NCBI GenBank assembly: GCA_024699595.1
Contig: JAILPG010000334.1
Span: forward strand, 1-9,092
From: Lachnospiraceae bacterium
GTDB taxonomy: Bacteria > Bacillota_A > Clostridia > Lachnospirales > Lachnospiraceae
Reading direction: 5' to 3'
DNA length: 9,092 nucleotides
Shown piece by piece: positions 1 to 8,400 of the stretch. The position numbers were made by a program, and so were the translations under genes. Every line of letters begins with the position of its first letter. Position 1 is the stretch's first letter. Below the pieces are notes generated by a model, which was not told the origin of the DNA, made no database searches, and worked only from the letters and a program-made list of their open reading frames with translations.

Positions 1-1
1 G

Positions 2-652
2 CAGAACAAAGATGAAGAGGGTCTTCTTGATGATTATTCATTTTTTGTTTTTCTAAACGGGATGATAGGTTTTGTATGGACGTATGCGCTTACAAGGCCA
101 GGGGTTAATGCCCTTCGCACCCCCATATATAAAGAGATGATTAACATTGTCGAAAATCGTCCTATTAACTATTCGTCCTTTAAGTTCAATGCTGATAATG
201 TTAGGGCTATATTTGATGCATTTTCATTTTATAACGGGAGACCAATAACAAAGTCAATAATAACCTGGTGGGCCTTCCAAGATGATAAACAACCATTGCT
301 TTCCTTGGAAACTACGTTTGAAATTGAACATATTTATGCCCGAAATAGAAATGACAAGGAAGGGACTTTATCGGATCCCAAAAAGGTAGAATATCTGGGT
401 AATAAGGCTTTGCTTGAAAAAAAGATTAACATTCGTGCATCTGACTATAGATTTTCTGATAAGAAAAAATATTATCAGGGTGGGGTTGTTAATAAGCGTA
501 ATCAAGTGAAGGAAGGGACAAAAATCAAGGAACTAACGGATCTAGCTAATACGCTTGATGACTACACGGAGAAGGAAATAGATATAAGGAATAAAAAAAT
601 AATAGACGGATTTATTAAATATATTGGTGAGAATGGGCTTTTGGAAGAGTGA
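2..652 (+). CDS. DUF262/DUF1524 (GmrSD-like) HNH-type protein, C-terminal part; start outside window
   Basis: The frame is open from base 2, so the gene begins upstream; the Met codon at 62 is internal. About 216 residues are visible. They carry the DUF1524 HNH-like core: FEIEHIYARNR (the CAT of EHI is at 329-331), then a YLGNKALLEKKIN stretch, then RFSDKKKYY. This is the usual order in DUF1524 (EHI, LGN-LLE, N, F-KK-Y). Proteins of this kind normally carry an N-terminal DUF262 (ParB-like) NTPase domain and act as modification-dependent restriction enzymes such as GmrSD, or as other phage-defence nucleases. That N-terminal half is not in the window, so the exact subtype cannot be given. The gene is AT-rich compared with the NRPS and stops four bases before the PLD-nuclease gene, so the two are probably co-transcribed. 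The family call is fairly sure; the defence role is inferred from the family. Confidence 0.8.
   Translation, partial: QNKDEEGLLDDYSFFVFLNGMIGFVWTYALTRPGVNALRTPIYKEMINIVENRPINYSSFKFNADNVRAIFDAFSFYNGRPITKSIITWWAFQDDKQPLLSLETTFEIEHIYARNRNDKEGTLSDPKKVEYLGNKALLEKKINIRASDYRFSDKKKYYQGGVVNKRNQVKEGTKIKELTDLANTLDDYTEKEIDIRNKKIIDGFIKYIGENGLLEE
643..649 (+). promoter_or_regulatory. Ribosome binding site for the PLD-nuclease gene
   Basis: GGAAGAG lies seven bases before the ATG at 657, inside the last codons of the upstream gene. It favours the ATG at 657 over the in-frame TTG at 624 and ATG at 633, which have no well-spaced site. Confidence 0.55.
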
Positions 653-656
653 AGAA

Positions 657-1583
657 ATGTATGGCTTGGAACTAATTAGGAATAAATTCATAAATAACCA
701 CTTACATGCCCTAGGAGAACTAAGCAAAGATGCGGACAGGATTATTATTGTTTCTCCGTTTCTCACATCTGATTTAGGTTCTATAATCCGTGCTATGCCA
801 TCGATAGAGTTTGTCGAGATATACACAAACCTTGATGGCTATGGAATGGGTTCTGATATAGTTAAATCCCTGGATAAACTGCTTGATGACGGCTTTAATT
901 ATACTGCCAGATATAATGACTCTCTTCATGGAAAGGTATTTCTTTTTTACTCCGGCGAAAAAGAGAAAGGTTTTATTTTGACATCCGGTAATTTTACAGA
1001 TGCTGGATTGACGAAAAACATCGAGTTCGGAGTGTTATGCAGGGATCCTGCTATGCAGAAAGAATTTATGAGAGAGATACAGGCGCTTGAATGGAAGGAT
1101 CTGAACTGGAATGACATCAGAGTAGCTGCCGATGCTGCGAGAGAGTATGAAGCTGCTCATAAAAGTGAAAGAAAGGACAACAGCTTTGCTGCGGCTCCGT
1201 TTTTTAGGAAAACAGTGAAATCTACAGAGGATATTCATGATCGGATGATTCTTCTCAGAATTACAGTAGAGATAAGTGATCCGGAAGATTTATATAGACG
1301 GGTGAGAGGTCATTGGCGACTATCCATTGATAAGGCTAACACATATCCGTATGCCGCAGTGGTTTATAAGGGACATATTATTGAAATCTATTCCGTGGAA
1401 AAATGGGCGAAGGCTTTTAAATGGACGAAACCGATTGATGAGATCTATGCAAAGAAAGATAAGGATAAAGCAGAATTCAAAGGGGTTCCCGCCAATGAGG
1501 AAATCCGGAGAAAATATTTGGGAATGGATGTAAGCAGTCTGTTTAAGGGACAGTGCAATATGAGATATATTGGGGATATCTGA
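657..1583 (+). CDS. Phospholipase-D-family nuclease-like protein with an extra C-terminal domain
   Basis: The protein has 308 residues from the ATG at 657; the frame is also open from a TTG at 624. The N-terminal half (about 1-165) is a single PLD-type domain. A hydrophobic strand DRIIIVSPFLTSD is followed by the HxK motif LHGKVFLF (H91, K93), then SGNFTDAGL (S110, N112) and NIEFG (E123). This H-K-N-E layout is that of BfiI/NgoFVII-type and helicase-linked PLD nucleases, which use one HKD motif per chain and dimerise to form the active site. A charged linker follows (about 166-205). The C-terminal domain (about 205-308) contains RVRGHWRLS and AVVYKGHIIEIYSVEKW, a small beta-rich segment I cannot name with certainty; a PUA/EVE-like or DNA-recognition role is possible. 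It follows the DUF1524 gene by four bases, which suggests a two-gene restriction or defence unit. Nuclease activity is inferred from the motif. Confidence 0.72.
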   Translation: MYGLELIRNKFINNHLHALGELSKDADRIIIVSPFLTSDLGSIIRAMPSIEFVEIYTNLDGYGMGSDIVKSLDKLLDDGFNYTARYNDSLHGKVFLFYSGEKEKGFILTSGNFTDAGLTKNIEFGVLCRDPAMQKEFMREIQALEWKDLNWNDIRVAADAAREYEAAHKSERKDNSFAAAPFFRKTVKSTEDIHDRMILLRITVEISDPEDLYRRVRGHWRLSIDKANTYPYAAVVYKGHIIEIYSVEKWAKAFKWTKPIDEIYAKKDKDKAEFKGVPANEEIRRKYLGMDVSSLFKGQCNMRYIGDI

Positions 1584-1603
1584 TTAAATAGGACTGTTCT
1601 TTG

Positions 1604-1613
1604 AAAGGCGGGG
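1604..1613 (+). promoter_or_regulatory. Ribosome binding site for the metallopeptidase gene
   Basis: AAAGGCGGGG lies five bases before the ATG at 1619. An in-frame TTG at 1601 would put this site inside the coding region, so the ATG is the better start. Confidence 0.6.
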
Positions 1614-1618
1614 AAATT

Positions 1619-2332
1619 ATGAAAAGAAAAAGCGGTACTATCATTACATTGATATCTATGCTGTTATGCACAATTTCTGTATATGCTGCATCATCAGCTC
1701 CGATCAAGAAGAGTTCAAGTACAACCGCAACAGGTCTGGTTACGGAGAAATACGAGCTACTCCCGGATGCCATACAGGATGATTTCGAGAACCGCGGGTG
1801 GGAAATTCATATAGTACCCGAAAAGGAACTGCATAAGGAACACCTATTATTAGGAGAAGTACCTCCGGTTGGACAGATTCTGGGAGGTGTTACAGTAGGC
1901 ATAGAGAACAGGATTTATCTCAATGATGGGGTTGCAGACTTGTCCATGAACCATGAGATGGGTCATTATGTTGATATGGTTCTTCTCGGAAATAGTGGCA
2001 GTGCGCCGTCTAATACGCAGGAGTTTATTGATATTTACCAGACTGAAAAGGGCGGTTTCGGAGATTCATATCCAAAATCCGATGCTCACGAGTATTTTGC
2101 AGAGACTTTTTCGCTGTATATAGAATATCCCGGTGATCTGAAGAAGACTTTCCCCAAAACATATGAGTATATGGATCGTATCATCTCTCCGTATGGCGGC
2201 ACCCGGATGGGATTAAGAAAAATGACGAAAGAGGAAAAAGAACAGCGGGACAAATCTGGTATTTTGCATTATCTTGGAACTAAAGATAGAGGGACGGAGG
2301 AGTATGGAAAGAAAAGGGAAGCTTATCAATGA
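1619..2332 (+). CDS. Secreted zinc metallopeptidase, anthrax lethal factor C-terminal-like (ATLF/Pro-Pro endopeptidase type)
   Basis: The protein has 237 residues. A Sec signal peptide is visible: MKRK, a hydrophobic core of about 15 residues, and a likely cleavage after VYA (A23). The mature part holds HEMGHYVD (H112, E113, H116), the gluzincin zinc and base residues, then FIDIY and SYPKSDAHEYFAETF. By alignment from memory to anthrax lethal factor (H686, E687, H690, Y728, E735), Y151 matches the catalytic Tyr and E158 the third zinc ligand, with the same seven-residue spacing. FIDIF, EFFAEAF and PKTFQFIND of lethal factor have counterparts here (FIDIY, EYFAETF, PKTYEYMDR). The size is close to Clostridioides PPEP-1, which cuts Pro-Pro bonds in surface proteins. 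There is no lipobox (MLLC lacks the small residue before Cys) and no cell-wall anchor, so it should be released. The last 35 or so residues are a charged tail. The gene ends 29 bases inside the MATE gene. The substrate is unknown. Confidence 0.85.
   Translation: MKRKSGTIITLISMLLCTISVYAASSAPIKKSSSTTATGLVTEKYELLPDAIQDDFENRGWEIHIVPEKELHKEHLLLGEVPPVGQILGGVTVGIENRIYLNDGVADLSMNHEMGHYVDMVLLGNSGSAPSNTQEFIDIYQTEKGGFGDSYPKSDAHEYFAETFSLYIEYPGDLKKTFPKTYEYMDRIISPYGGTRMGLRKMTKEEKEQRDKSGILHYLGTKDRGTEEYGKKREAYQ
2291..2300 (+). promoter_or_regulatory. Ribosome binding site for the MATE-fusion gene
   Basis: GGGACGGAGG lies just before the ATG at 2304, with only three bases between GGAGG and the start, inside the 3' end of the protease gene. 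The overlap suggests translational coupling. It supports the ATG at 2304 over an in-frame TTG at 2274. Confidence 0.55.
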
Positions 2333-4043
2333 GAAGTTGCGTGAAAACCTGATTACTACGTTTATCATGGTGGGTAGCGTAAATATAGCGGCGATTATAG
2401 ACAGGATCATGGTCGGAAATATGTTAAATGACGCCGATCTTGCTGCATTGAATCTGACAGGTCCCGTTATCTGTTGTATCAATGTGCTGTTCGGGTTCTT
2501 TGCCACCGGAGGAAATGCGCTGGCGATGAATCTCAAGGCAAAGAGGGATCAAAAAGGTGCTGACCTGAGCTTTACCATAGCAATTATTGGGGGAATGGTT
2601 GCCATGGCCATTCTTGCCGCTGTCGGGGTCATATTCAGAGATCCCCTGACTTATGTACTCTGCAGCGGTGATCAGACGCTTTTTAAAAGTGTCGGTGATT
2701 ATCTTTTTCCGCTGCTGTTTCTCGGGGTCTTTGCCGTGGCGATGCAGGGCACCTGTACATTTGTCCGTGCTGATGGATTCAAGAAACTGGCAATCGTAAC
2801 ACCTCTTGTTGCAAACTCCGTAAATCTTCTGTTGGATTATATCCTTATGGGACCACTCAAGCTGGGTATCACCGGAGCCGGTTGGGCGACCAATCTCGGC
2901 TATGTTGTGTCTCTCTTTTTTCTTATCCCGTATTTTATGTCTCCAAAAAGAAGCGTACATTTTACAATGCCCACTTCCCGTTTCTTTCCACTGGTGTGGG
3001 AGACCATACACACAGGGCTGGCCTCGGGCTTATTCTATCTTTGCATGACGCTCCAGACCTTTGTGATGAACGCAGTGATCCTTTCTTTAGGAGGAACCGT
3101 TGGGGCAACGGTACAGGTGGTGTGCATTTCCGCGAACAGTCTCGCCGGTATATTCACCAGCGGTACGGCTCAGACTATGCTGCCGATAAGCAGTGCCCTG
3201 TATGGTGAAAAGGATTACAGGGGACAGCGGCAGCTGATGAAGATCGGATTTCTTGTGATGGAAGGGTTCTGCCTTGCTATCATGGTGATCTTTCTTTTGG
3301 TTCCAAGACAGATCGGCGCCCTTTTCGGAGTGTCATCTCCGGAGGCCGGGGAAATGCTGGATGTCGCCCTTCGTCTTTTTTCTTTAAGTCTTCCGCTTAC
3401 CGGAGCGCAGGAATGTCTTCGCGTATGCCTGCAATCTACTGATCGTAAAAATGCAGCTTCTGCACTGACCATGGCGGCGGGTACGATCTGCTATATCCCG
3501 GTGCTTTTGTTGCTTCGTCCCACGGGACCCATGTGGGTATGGCTTACAGCGCCGATAGCACCGCTGATCGCGATCACCGGATGTCTTGTCATATTATATT
3601 TCTATCAGAAGTTTAAGAATATAAAAGGCAGCGTTCTGATCCCGGAGGCAGAAGAAGAAGTATGCGCTTACGATTTTTCCATCTCAAACAATATCGAGGA
3701 AGCAGTTGAGGCTTCAAAGCACGTGATCGACATCTTAAGGGAAAATGATGTTGATGAGACTATTTGCAACCGCATGGGGTTGGCTGCAGAGGAACTGTGT
3801 ACCAATATAGCAAAATATGCATATGGAGACCGAAAGGATGATGTTGATATCTTCCTTCGGATCGATATGAGTGCTGTGGTGCTTCGTATCCGGGACAACG
3901 GTGAGATGTTTAATCCGACGGAGTTTATCGATGAAAGTGGAAGAGAAGTAAAAGGACTTGAGGTTTTGAGGGCTATTCTGACAAGAATGGAATACAACCA
4001 GGTACTGGGGTTTAACAATACGATCATAACGGTTGATAAGTAG
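2304..4043 (+). CDS. MATE-family efflux transporter fused to a C-terminal RsbW-like (GHKL) ATPase domain
   Basis: The protein has 579 residues from the ATG at 2304. Residues about 10-450 are a MATE transporter of the usual length, with about 12 hydrophobic segments and the family signature around 173-196 (VNLLLDYILMGPLKLG followed by ITGAGWAT). MATE proteins use Na+ or H+ gradients to export drugs and metabolites through the membrane. Residues about 455-579 form an extra cytosolic domain of the HATPase_c_2 (RsbW/SpoIIAB anti-sigma kinase) type. Its N-box is AAEELCTNIAKYAYG (E497, N501), its G1 box RDNGEMFNP (D531, N532, G533) and its G2-like box KGLEVLRAI (G551). These ATP-binding residues look intact, so the domain may bind ATP and control transport or phosphorylate a partner. 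The gene overlaps the protease gene by 29 bases and precedes the NRPS by 14 bases, which makes it the likely exporter of the NRPS product. The two-domain reading is confident; the regulatory role is inferred. Confidence 0.88.
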   Translation: MERKGKLINEKLRENLITTFIMVGSVNIAAIIDRIMVGNMLNDADLAALNLTGPVICCINVLFGFFATGGNALAMNLKAKRDQKGADLSFTIAIIGGMVAMAILAAVGVIFRDPLTYVLCSGDQTLFKSVGDYLFPLLFLGVFAVAMQGTCTFVRADGFKKLAIVTPLVANSVNLLLDYILMGPLKLGITGAGWATNLGYVVSLFFLIPYFMSPKRSVHFTMPTSRFFPLVWETIHTGLASGLFYLCMTLQTFVMNAVILSLGGTVGATVQVVCISANSLAGIFTSGTAQTMLPISSALYGEKDYRGQRQLMKIGFLVMEGFCLAIMVIFLLVPRQIGALFGVSSPEAGEMLDVALRLFSLSLPLTGAQECLRVCLQSTDRKNAASALTMAAGTICYIPVLLLLRPTGPMWVWLTAPIAPLIAITGCLVILYFYQKFKNIKGSVLIPEAEEEVCAYDFSISNNIEEAVEASKHVIDILRENDVDETICNRMGLAAEELCTNIAKYAYGDRKDDVDIFLRIDMSAVVLRIRDNGEMFNPTEFIDESGREVKGLEVLRAILTRMEYNQVLGFNNTIITVDK

Positions 4044-4052
4044 AGGGAGGTG
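4044..4052 (+). promoter_or_regulatory. Strong ribosome binding site fixing a TTG start for the NRPS
   Basis: AGGGAGGTG directly follows the TAG stop of the MATE gene and lies five bases before TTG at 4058. No in-frame ATG occurs until codon 28, inside the A-domain fold (MSYQEL), so the TTG is the start. Confidence 0.75.
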
Positions 4053-4057
4053 TCTTC

Positions 4058-5461
4058 TTGAAGAATTTTATTGAACGGTTTAATGAGAATGCTAACAGAC
4101 TTGGGGAAAAAACAGCGTTGGTATGCAATGAAAAAAGTATGAGTTATCAGGAACTCTCAGAACTGAGTTCAAAGATCGCTTCCCGTCTTATAAGATCCGG
4201 CGCTAAAAAGGAAAAGATATATCCGATCATACTCGAACGTGGCTTTTCCTATATAGCTTCAATGATCGGTGTCCTTAAAGCCGGAGCAGCCTATTCTCCT
4301 CTGTCTTTAGAGTATCCCAAAGACCGTGTGGAATATATAATAAAGGATAGCGACGCTGACTTTGTCATCGATGAAGCTTTTCTTGAGGCCATAGAGACAG
4401 AAAAGGTGATGGAAGTCTTTCCTTCGATAGATATGAAGGATGCGGCAGTTGCCATTTACACCTCCGGTTCAACAGGGAATCCGAAGGGTATTCTTCATGA
4501 TCACCTTTCATTCACAAGTTCCATCATCCGTCAGCTTGAGGTCGGAGCAACAGAGAATGATATCGAGATGAGTGTTACTCCCTTTAATTTCGCGATCTCA
4601 ACCCATGATATTTTTACGACCCTTTGGGCAGGAGCTACGATACATATCCTCACACAGTCACAGCGGGGAGATGTGCTTTTTATAGACAGATACATTGACG
4701 AACATAATATAACAGCATCGGTGATAAGTCCTCAGCTTCTTAAGCAGCTTCCGGTAAGAGAGAGTTCTCTCAAACTCATCAACTGCGGAGGTGAGCGTAT
4801 CAGCGGTATATACAGTCCCTATGCAAAGATAAAAAATGCCTATGGCTTAAGTGAGCTTTTGAGTATTGCCATGACATTTGAACTTGACAAAGCCTACGAC
4901 AACACCCCGATCGGAAGACCGCTCGAAGGTTTCAAGGCATTGCTTCTGGATGAGGAAGGCCATAAGGTTCCCGACGGTGAGGAGGGAGAACTCTGCATCG
5001 CCGGTACTATGGCAAGAGGCTATATCAACCTTCCCGAGCTTACCGAAAAAACCTTTACGGAGAATCCTTATTCCGAGGATGAATATGATAAGAGGCTTTT
5101 GCACACCAATGATATCTGTAAACGTCTTCCTGACGGCACAATCGTGTATGTCAACCGTAAGGACTGGATGGTCAAGGTTAACGGACAGAGGGTAGAGGTA
5201 GGAGAAGTCGAGGTTCAGCTATCGAAGATACCGGGTGTTAAGACTGCCGTGGTAAGGGCCTTTACCGATGATAATTCCCAGACGTATCTTTGCGGCTATT
5301 ACAACGCCGATCGCGTCATAGAGGCTTCAGAGATAAGAAAAGAGCTTTTAAAAAAGTTCCCTCCCTATATGATACCCCGTTTTCTGGTTCAGATAGATTC
5401 ATTCCCCCTGACTCCGAACGGAAAGCTTGACAGGAAGGCGCTTAAAGAGCCGGATGTTAAA
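4058..5461 (+). other. NRPS adenylation domain A1 (loading), atypical pocket
   Basis: Core motifs present are LKAGAAYSPL (A2), IYTSGSTGNPKG (A3, residues 133-144), NAYGLSE (A5, 260-266; usual form NxYGPTE), GELCIAGTMARGY (A6), NDICKRLPDG (A7), D369 with VKVNGQRVEVGEVE (A8) and NGKLDRK (A10, Lys456). The A4 region reads FAISTHD instead of FDxxxxx, so Ala179 sits at the Asp235 position. The ten-residue code read by hand against GrsA PheA is A-I-H-V-I-C-A-S-I-K. Catalytic residues look intact, so the domain should be active, but probably not on an ordinary alpha-amino acid. Confidence 0.85.
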
Positions 5462-8400
5462 AGCTTCCGGACGGAATATGCTGCTCCTCGTAACGATATC
5501 GAAAAGGCCCTGTGTGAAGCCTTTTCCGAGATCCTTTGTGTTGAAAAGGTCGGCATCGATGACGATTTCTTCTCCCTTGGCGGAGACTCCATAAAGGTTG
5601 CGGCTCTTCAAACAGAAGTAAAGGAACTCTCACTTACCGCAGCTGATATCTATATGGGAAAAACCGTACGCTCGATCGCCGGGATGATAGGTTCACGAGA
5701 TACATCTTCATTAAGACCTGAAGGATCGGCATTAAATGCCGCAAGCGCCGGGAAGACAGAATACCCGCTGTCTGACATGGAGCGGGGAATGTATCTCGAG
5801 CAGAAGATATTCCCCGGATCCGTATCATATAATGTGAACATCGGTATCTGTATCAAGGGAGCAGAAAAAGACCTTATCAAAGAGTCGGTTCAGGAACTCT
5901 TCAAAAACCACGAAGCCCTTCATTCCCGTTACGGCGAAAAAGATGGCATTCCCTGCAGGATTCTTTTGGATGAAGTTCCTAATATCAGTGACGGGGAAAA
6001 ACTGACAATGGCTGATTTTGAGAAGATGATCGAAAACCCCGGAGAACCCTTTGATCTTACAAAGGGTATCCCTTCCCGTCTTGCACTGTATCCATTGTGC
6101 GAGGGTGGCTTTGCCCTTCACATGCAGCTCCATCATATAGCCTTTGACGGCGACAGTATCAATCTTTTTGCAAAAGAACTGGTATCGCGCCTTCGAAAGG
6201 AAAAGGTAAAAGAGGATGGACCGGATCTTTACGGAGTATATGTATCAAGAAGTGAGTCAAAAAAGAGCAGTGACGGCGTATCTGAGTCTTTGGGACTTCA
6301 GTTTTATGAGAAGATGTTTGAAGACGGTGTTCCCGTTAATGATATGCCTCTTAAGGGAGTCAGACCGAAGATACATCCGATAAGCGATACTGTCCTTGAG
6401 AAAGTATTTGAAGACAAAGAGGTGGCCCTTTTGGAGGAGACCGCAAGACATTACGGAGTTACTCTCTATGAGCTGCTACTTTCTGTCTGCGCGCTGACTT
6501 TGGCCCGGTACTGCGGCAGCGAAGATGTTGTCGTGGGCGTCCCGGTGGATACAAGGGATATGTTCAGCTCCAAAGTGATCGGTATGTTTGTAAATACGAT
6601 ACCGGTCCGCATACGACCAGAGCGTGGTTTGCAACTGTTTGATTATCTTTCATCTGTCTCAGATCTTTTGAGACAGGCAACCCGTGCCTGCAATGTACCC
6701 TTTGAGACTCTTGTTTCCCGCTTCAGTCCGGCCCGGGATGATTCGCGTAATCCTCTCTTTGATATGAGCGTTAATTATCTGATCTCCCCTGAGACATATC
6801 ACGGTAAAGGAGATGAGGGAGAGTTTTCTGTCGAGATATCTTCACCGCCACAGAAGATGAGCAGAGATATAGGGCTAGTGTTCTGGCGTAAAAAAGATTC
6901 CATTCAGCTTTTGATGCAGTATTCCTCAGAATTGTTCGATAAGGACGTAATGGATAATTTCCTGGAACAGATCGCCTTTGCACTTCGTCTTATAAGTCGC
7001 CCGGATACTCAGGCTGTGCGTGATCTTATGCTGTTACCTCCCGCACAGGAGGATATCCTTAAGTCCTTTGGCAGAGGGGCTGACTTTAAGATCCCTGAAA
7101 AACTTTTACACAGAGTGTTTGAGAATTGTGTAAAAGAAGATCCTCAAAAAACCGCTCTTATTGCGTCGGATCGCACCATGAGCTTCGGGGAGCTAAATAG
7201 TGAGGCAAATTGTGTGGCAAGGTTCCTTATGAATATGGGAGTGGGGCGTGGTGATCGTATCGTGCTTTTGCTCGAACGCCGAAGCTTCTATTTTACTGCC
7301 ATGTTCGGTACGCTTAAGGCCGGTGCCGCGTTTATTCCCTGTGATCCGAATTATCCAAAAGAAAGGATTCAGAGCATCCTGGACGATGCCGGAGCCTTCT
7401 GTATCCTGACAACAGCAGAGCATATTTCGGATTATTCTTCCGTAAAGACCGTGGATATACTTTTGATCACCACAGCATCCGATGCCGGAGATCCTGATGT
7501 CCCGATGAGTGGGGATGATCTTGCCTATATGATCTACACCTCGGGGTCTACCGGAAAACCCAAGGGAGTCATGTTGCGTCATGAGGGTATATGCAATTAC
7601 CTTTATCCGCATCCCGGAAATCTTCATATGTCGATCATCAAAAACGAGGTCTCTGCTGTCCTGTCCGTGACAACGGTTTCCTTTGACATGTCCTTTAAGG
7701 AAACCACGGCAGCGCTGTGTAATGGAAAGACCCTTGTCTTTGCAAATGAAGATGAGGTAAATGACCCCAGGGCACTTACCGCTCTTTTCCAAAAAACCGG
7801 AGCTGACTGCTTCAATGCCACACCATCCCGAATGCTTCAGCTTCTTTTGTATCCTCCTTTCAGGGAAGCGATCGCCAGCTGCAAGCTGGTAATGTCAGGC
7901 GGGGAAAATTATCCTATGGCGCTTCTTGAAAGGCTGAGGGATATCACAAAGGCGCATATCGTCAATACCTATGGTCCGACAGAGATCACCGTTTCCTGCA
8001 ACGGAGCGGATATAACGGATGCTGACCGGATCACGGTAGGACGACCGCTCCTTAATGTAAAGGAATATATTGTTAACAGTGACGGTATGCTCTGCCCGAG
8101 GGGTGTTCGTGGTGAACTTTATATCGGAGGTCCGGGAGTCGCGGTGGGCTATTGCAACCTTCCCGACCAGACCGCGGAAAGCTTCGTTGATTTTAGGGGA
8201 GACCGCTATTACCGTTCCGGAGACTATGCCGCATGGGACAAAGAGGGCAGAGTTTTGATCATGGGACGTATGGATGATCAGGTAAAGCTGAGAGGCCTTC
8301 GTATAGAGCTTGGAGAGATCGAACGGATAATGGAGGAATATGAAGGTATCTCGCAGGCTGTTGCGGCAGTAAGAAAGGTGGGCGATCAGGAACAGCTGAT

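Noticed and set aside
624..656. Earlier TTG or ATG start (624 or 633) for the PLD-nuclease gene
   Set aside because: It would overlap the upstream gene and lacks a well-spaced ribosome binding site; the ATG at 657 has GGAAGAG seven bases before it.
1601..1618. TTG start at 1601 for the protease
   Set aside because: It would place the AAAGGCGGGG ribosome binding site within the coding region and put extra residues before a normal signal peptide.
1560..1618. Sigma-A type promoter before the protease gene
   Set aside because: TATATT-like and TTAAAT-like strings occur but no -35 box at proper spacing could be found.
1619..1690. Lipoprotein signal (Cys17) in the protease
   Set aside because: MLLC lacks the Gly, Ala or Ser required just before the Cys; a normal VYA cleavage site follows.
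2424..3011. 195-codon minus-strand frame within the MATE gene
   Set aside because: The + strand encodes well-formed membrane segments and the MATE signature here; the minus-strand product has no domain pattern.
4030..4060. Terminator between the MATE gene and the NRPS
   Set aside because: Only 14 bases separate stop and start, fully used by the ribosome binding site; no hairpin or T-run is present.
4878..5195. 105-codon + strand frame inside A1
   Set aside because: It is out of frame with the intact A6-A8 motifs of the NRPS and has no features of its own.
7193..7792. 199-codon open frame on the minus strand inside the NRPS
   Set aside because: It lies opposite the A2 domain, whose A3 and A4 motifs are clear on the + strand. 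The minus-strand translation has no recognisable domain, so it is a shadow frame.
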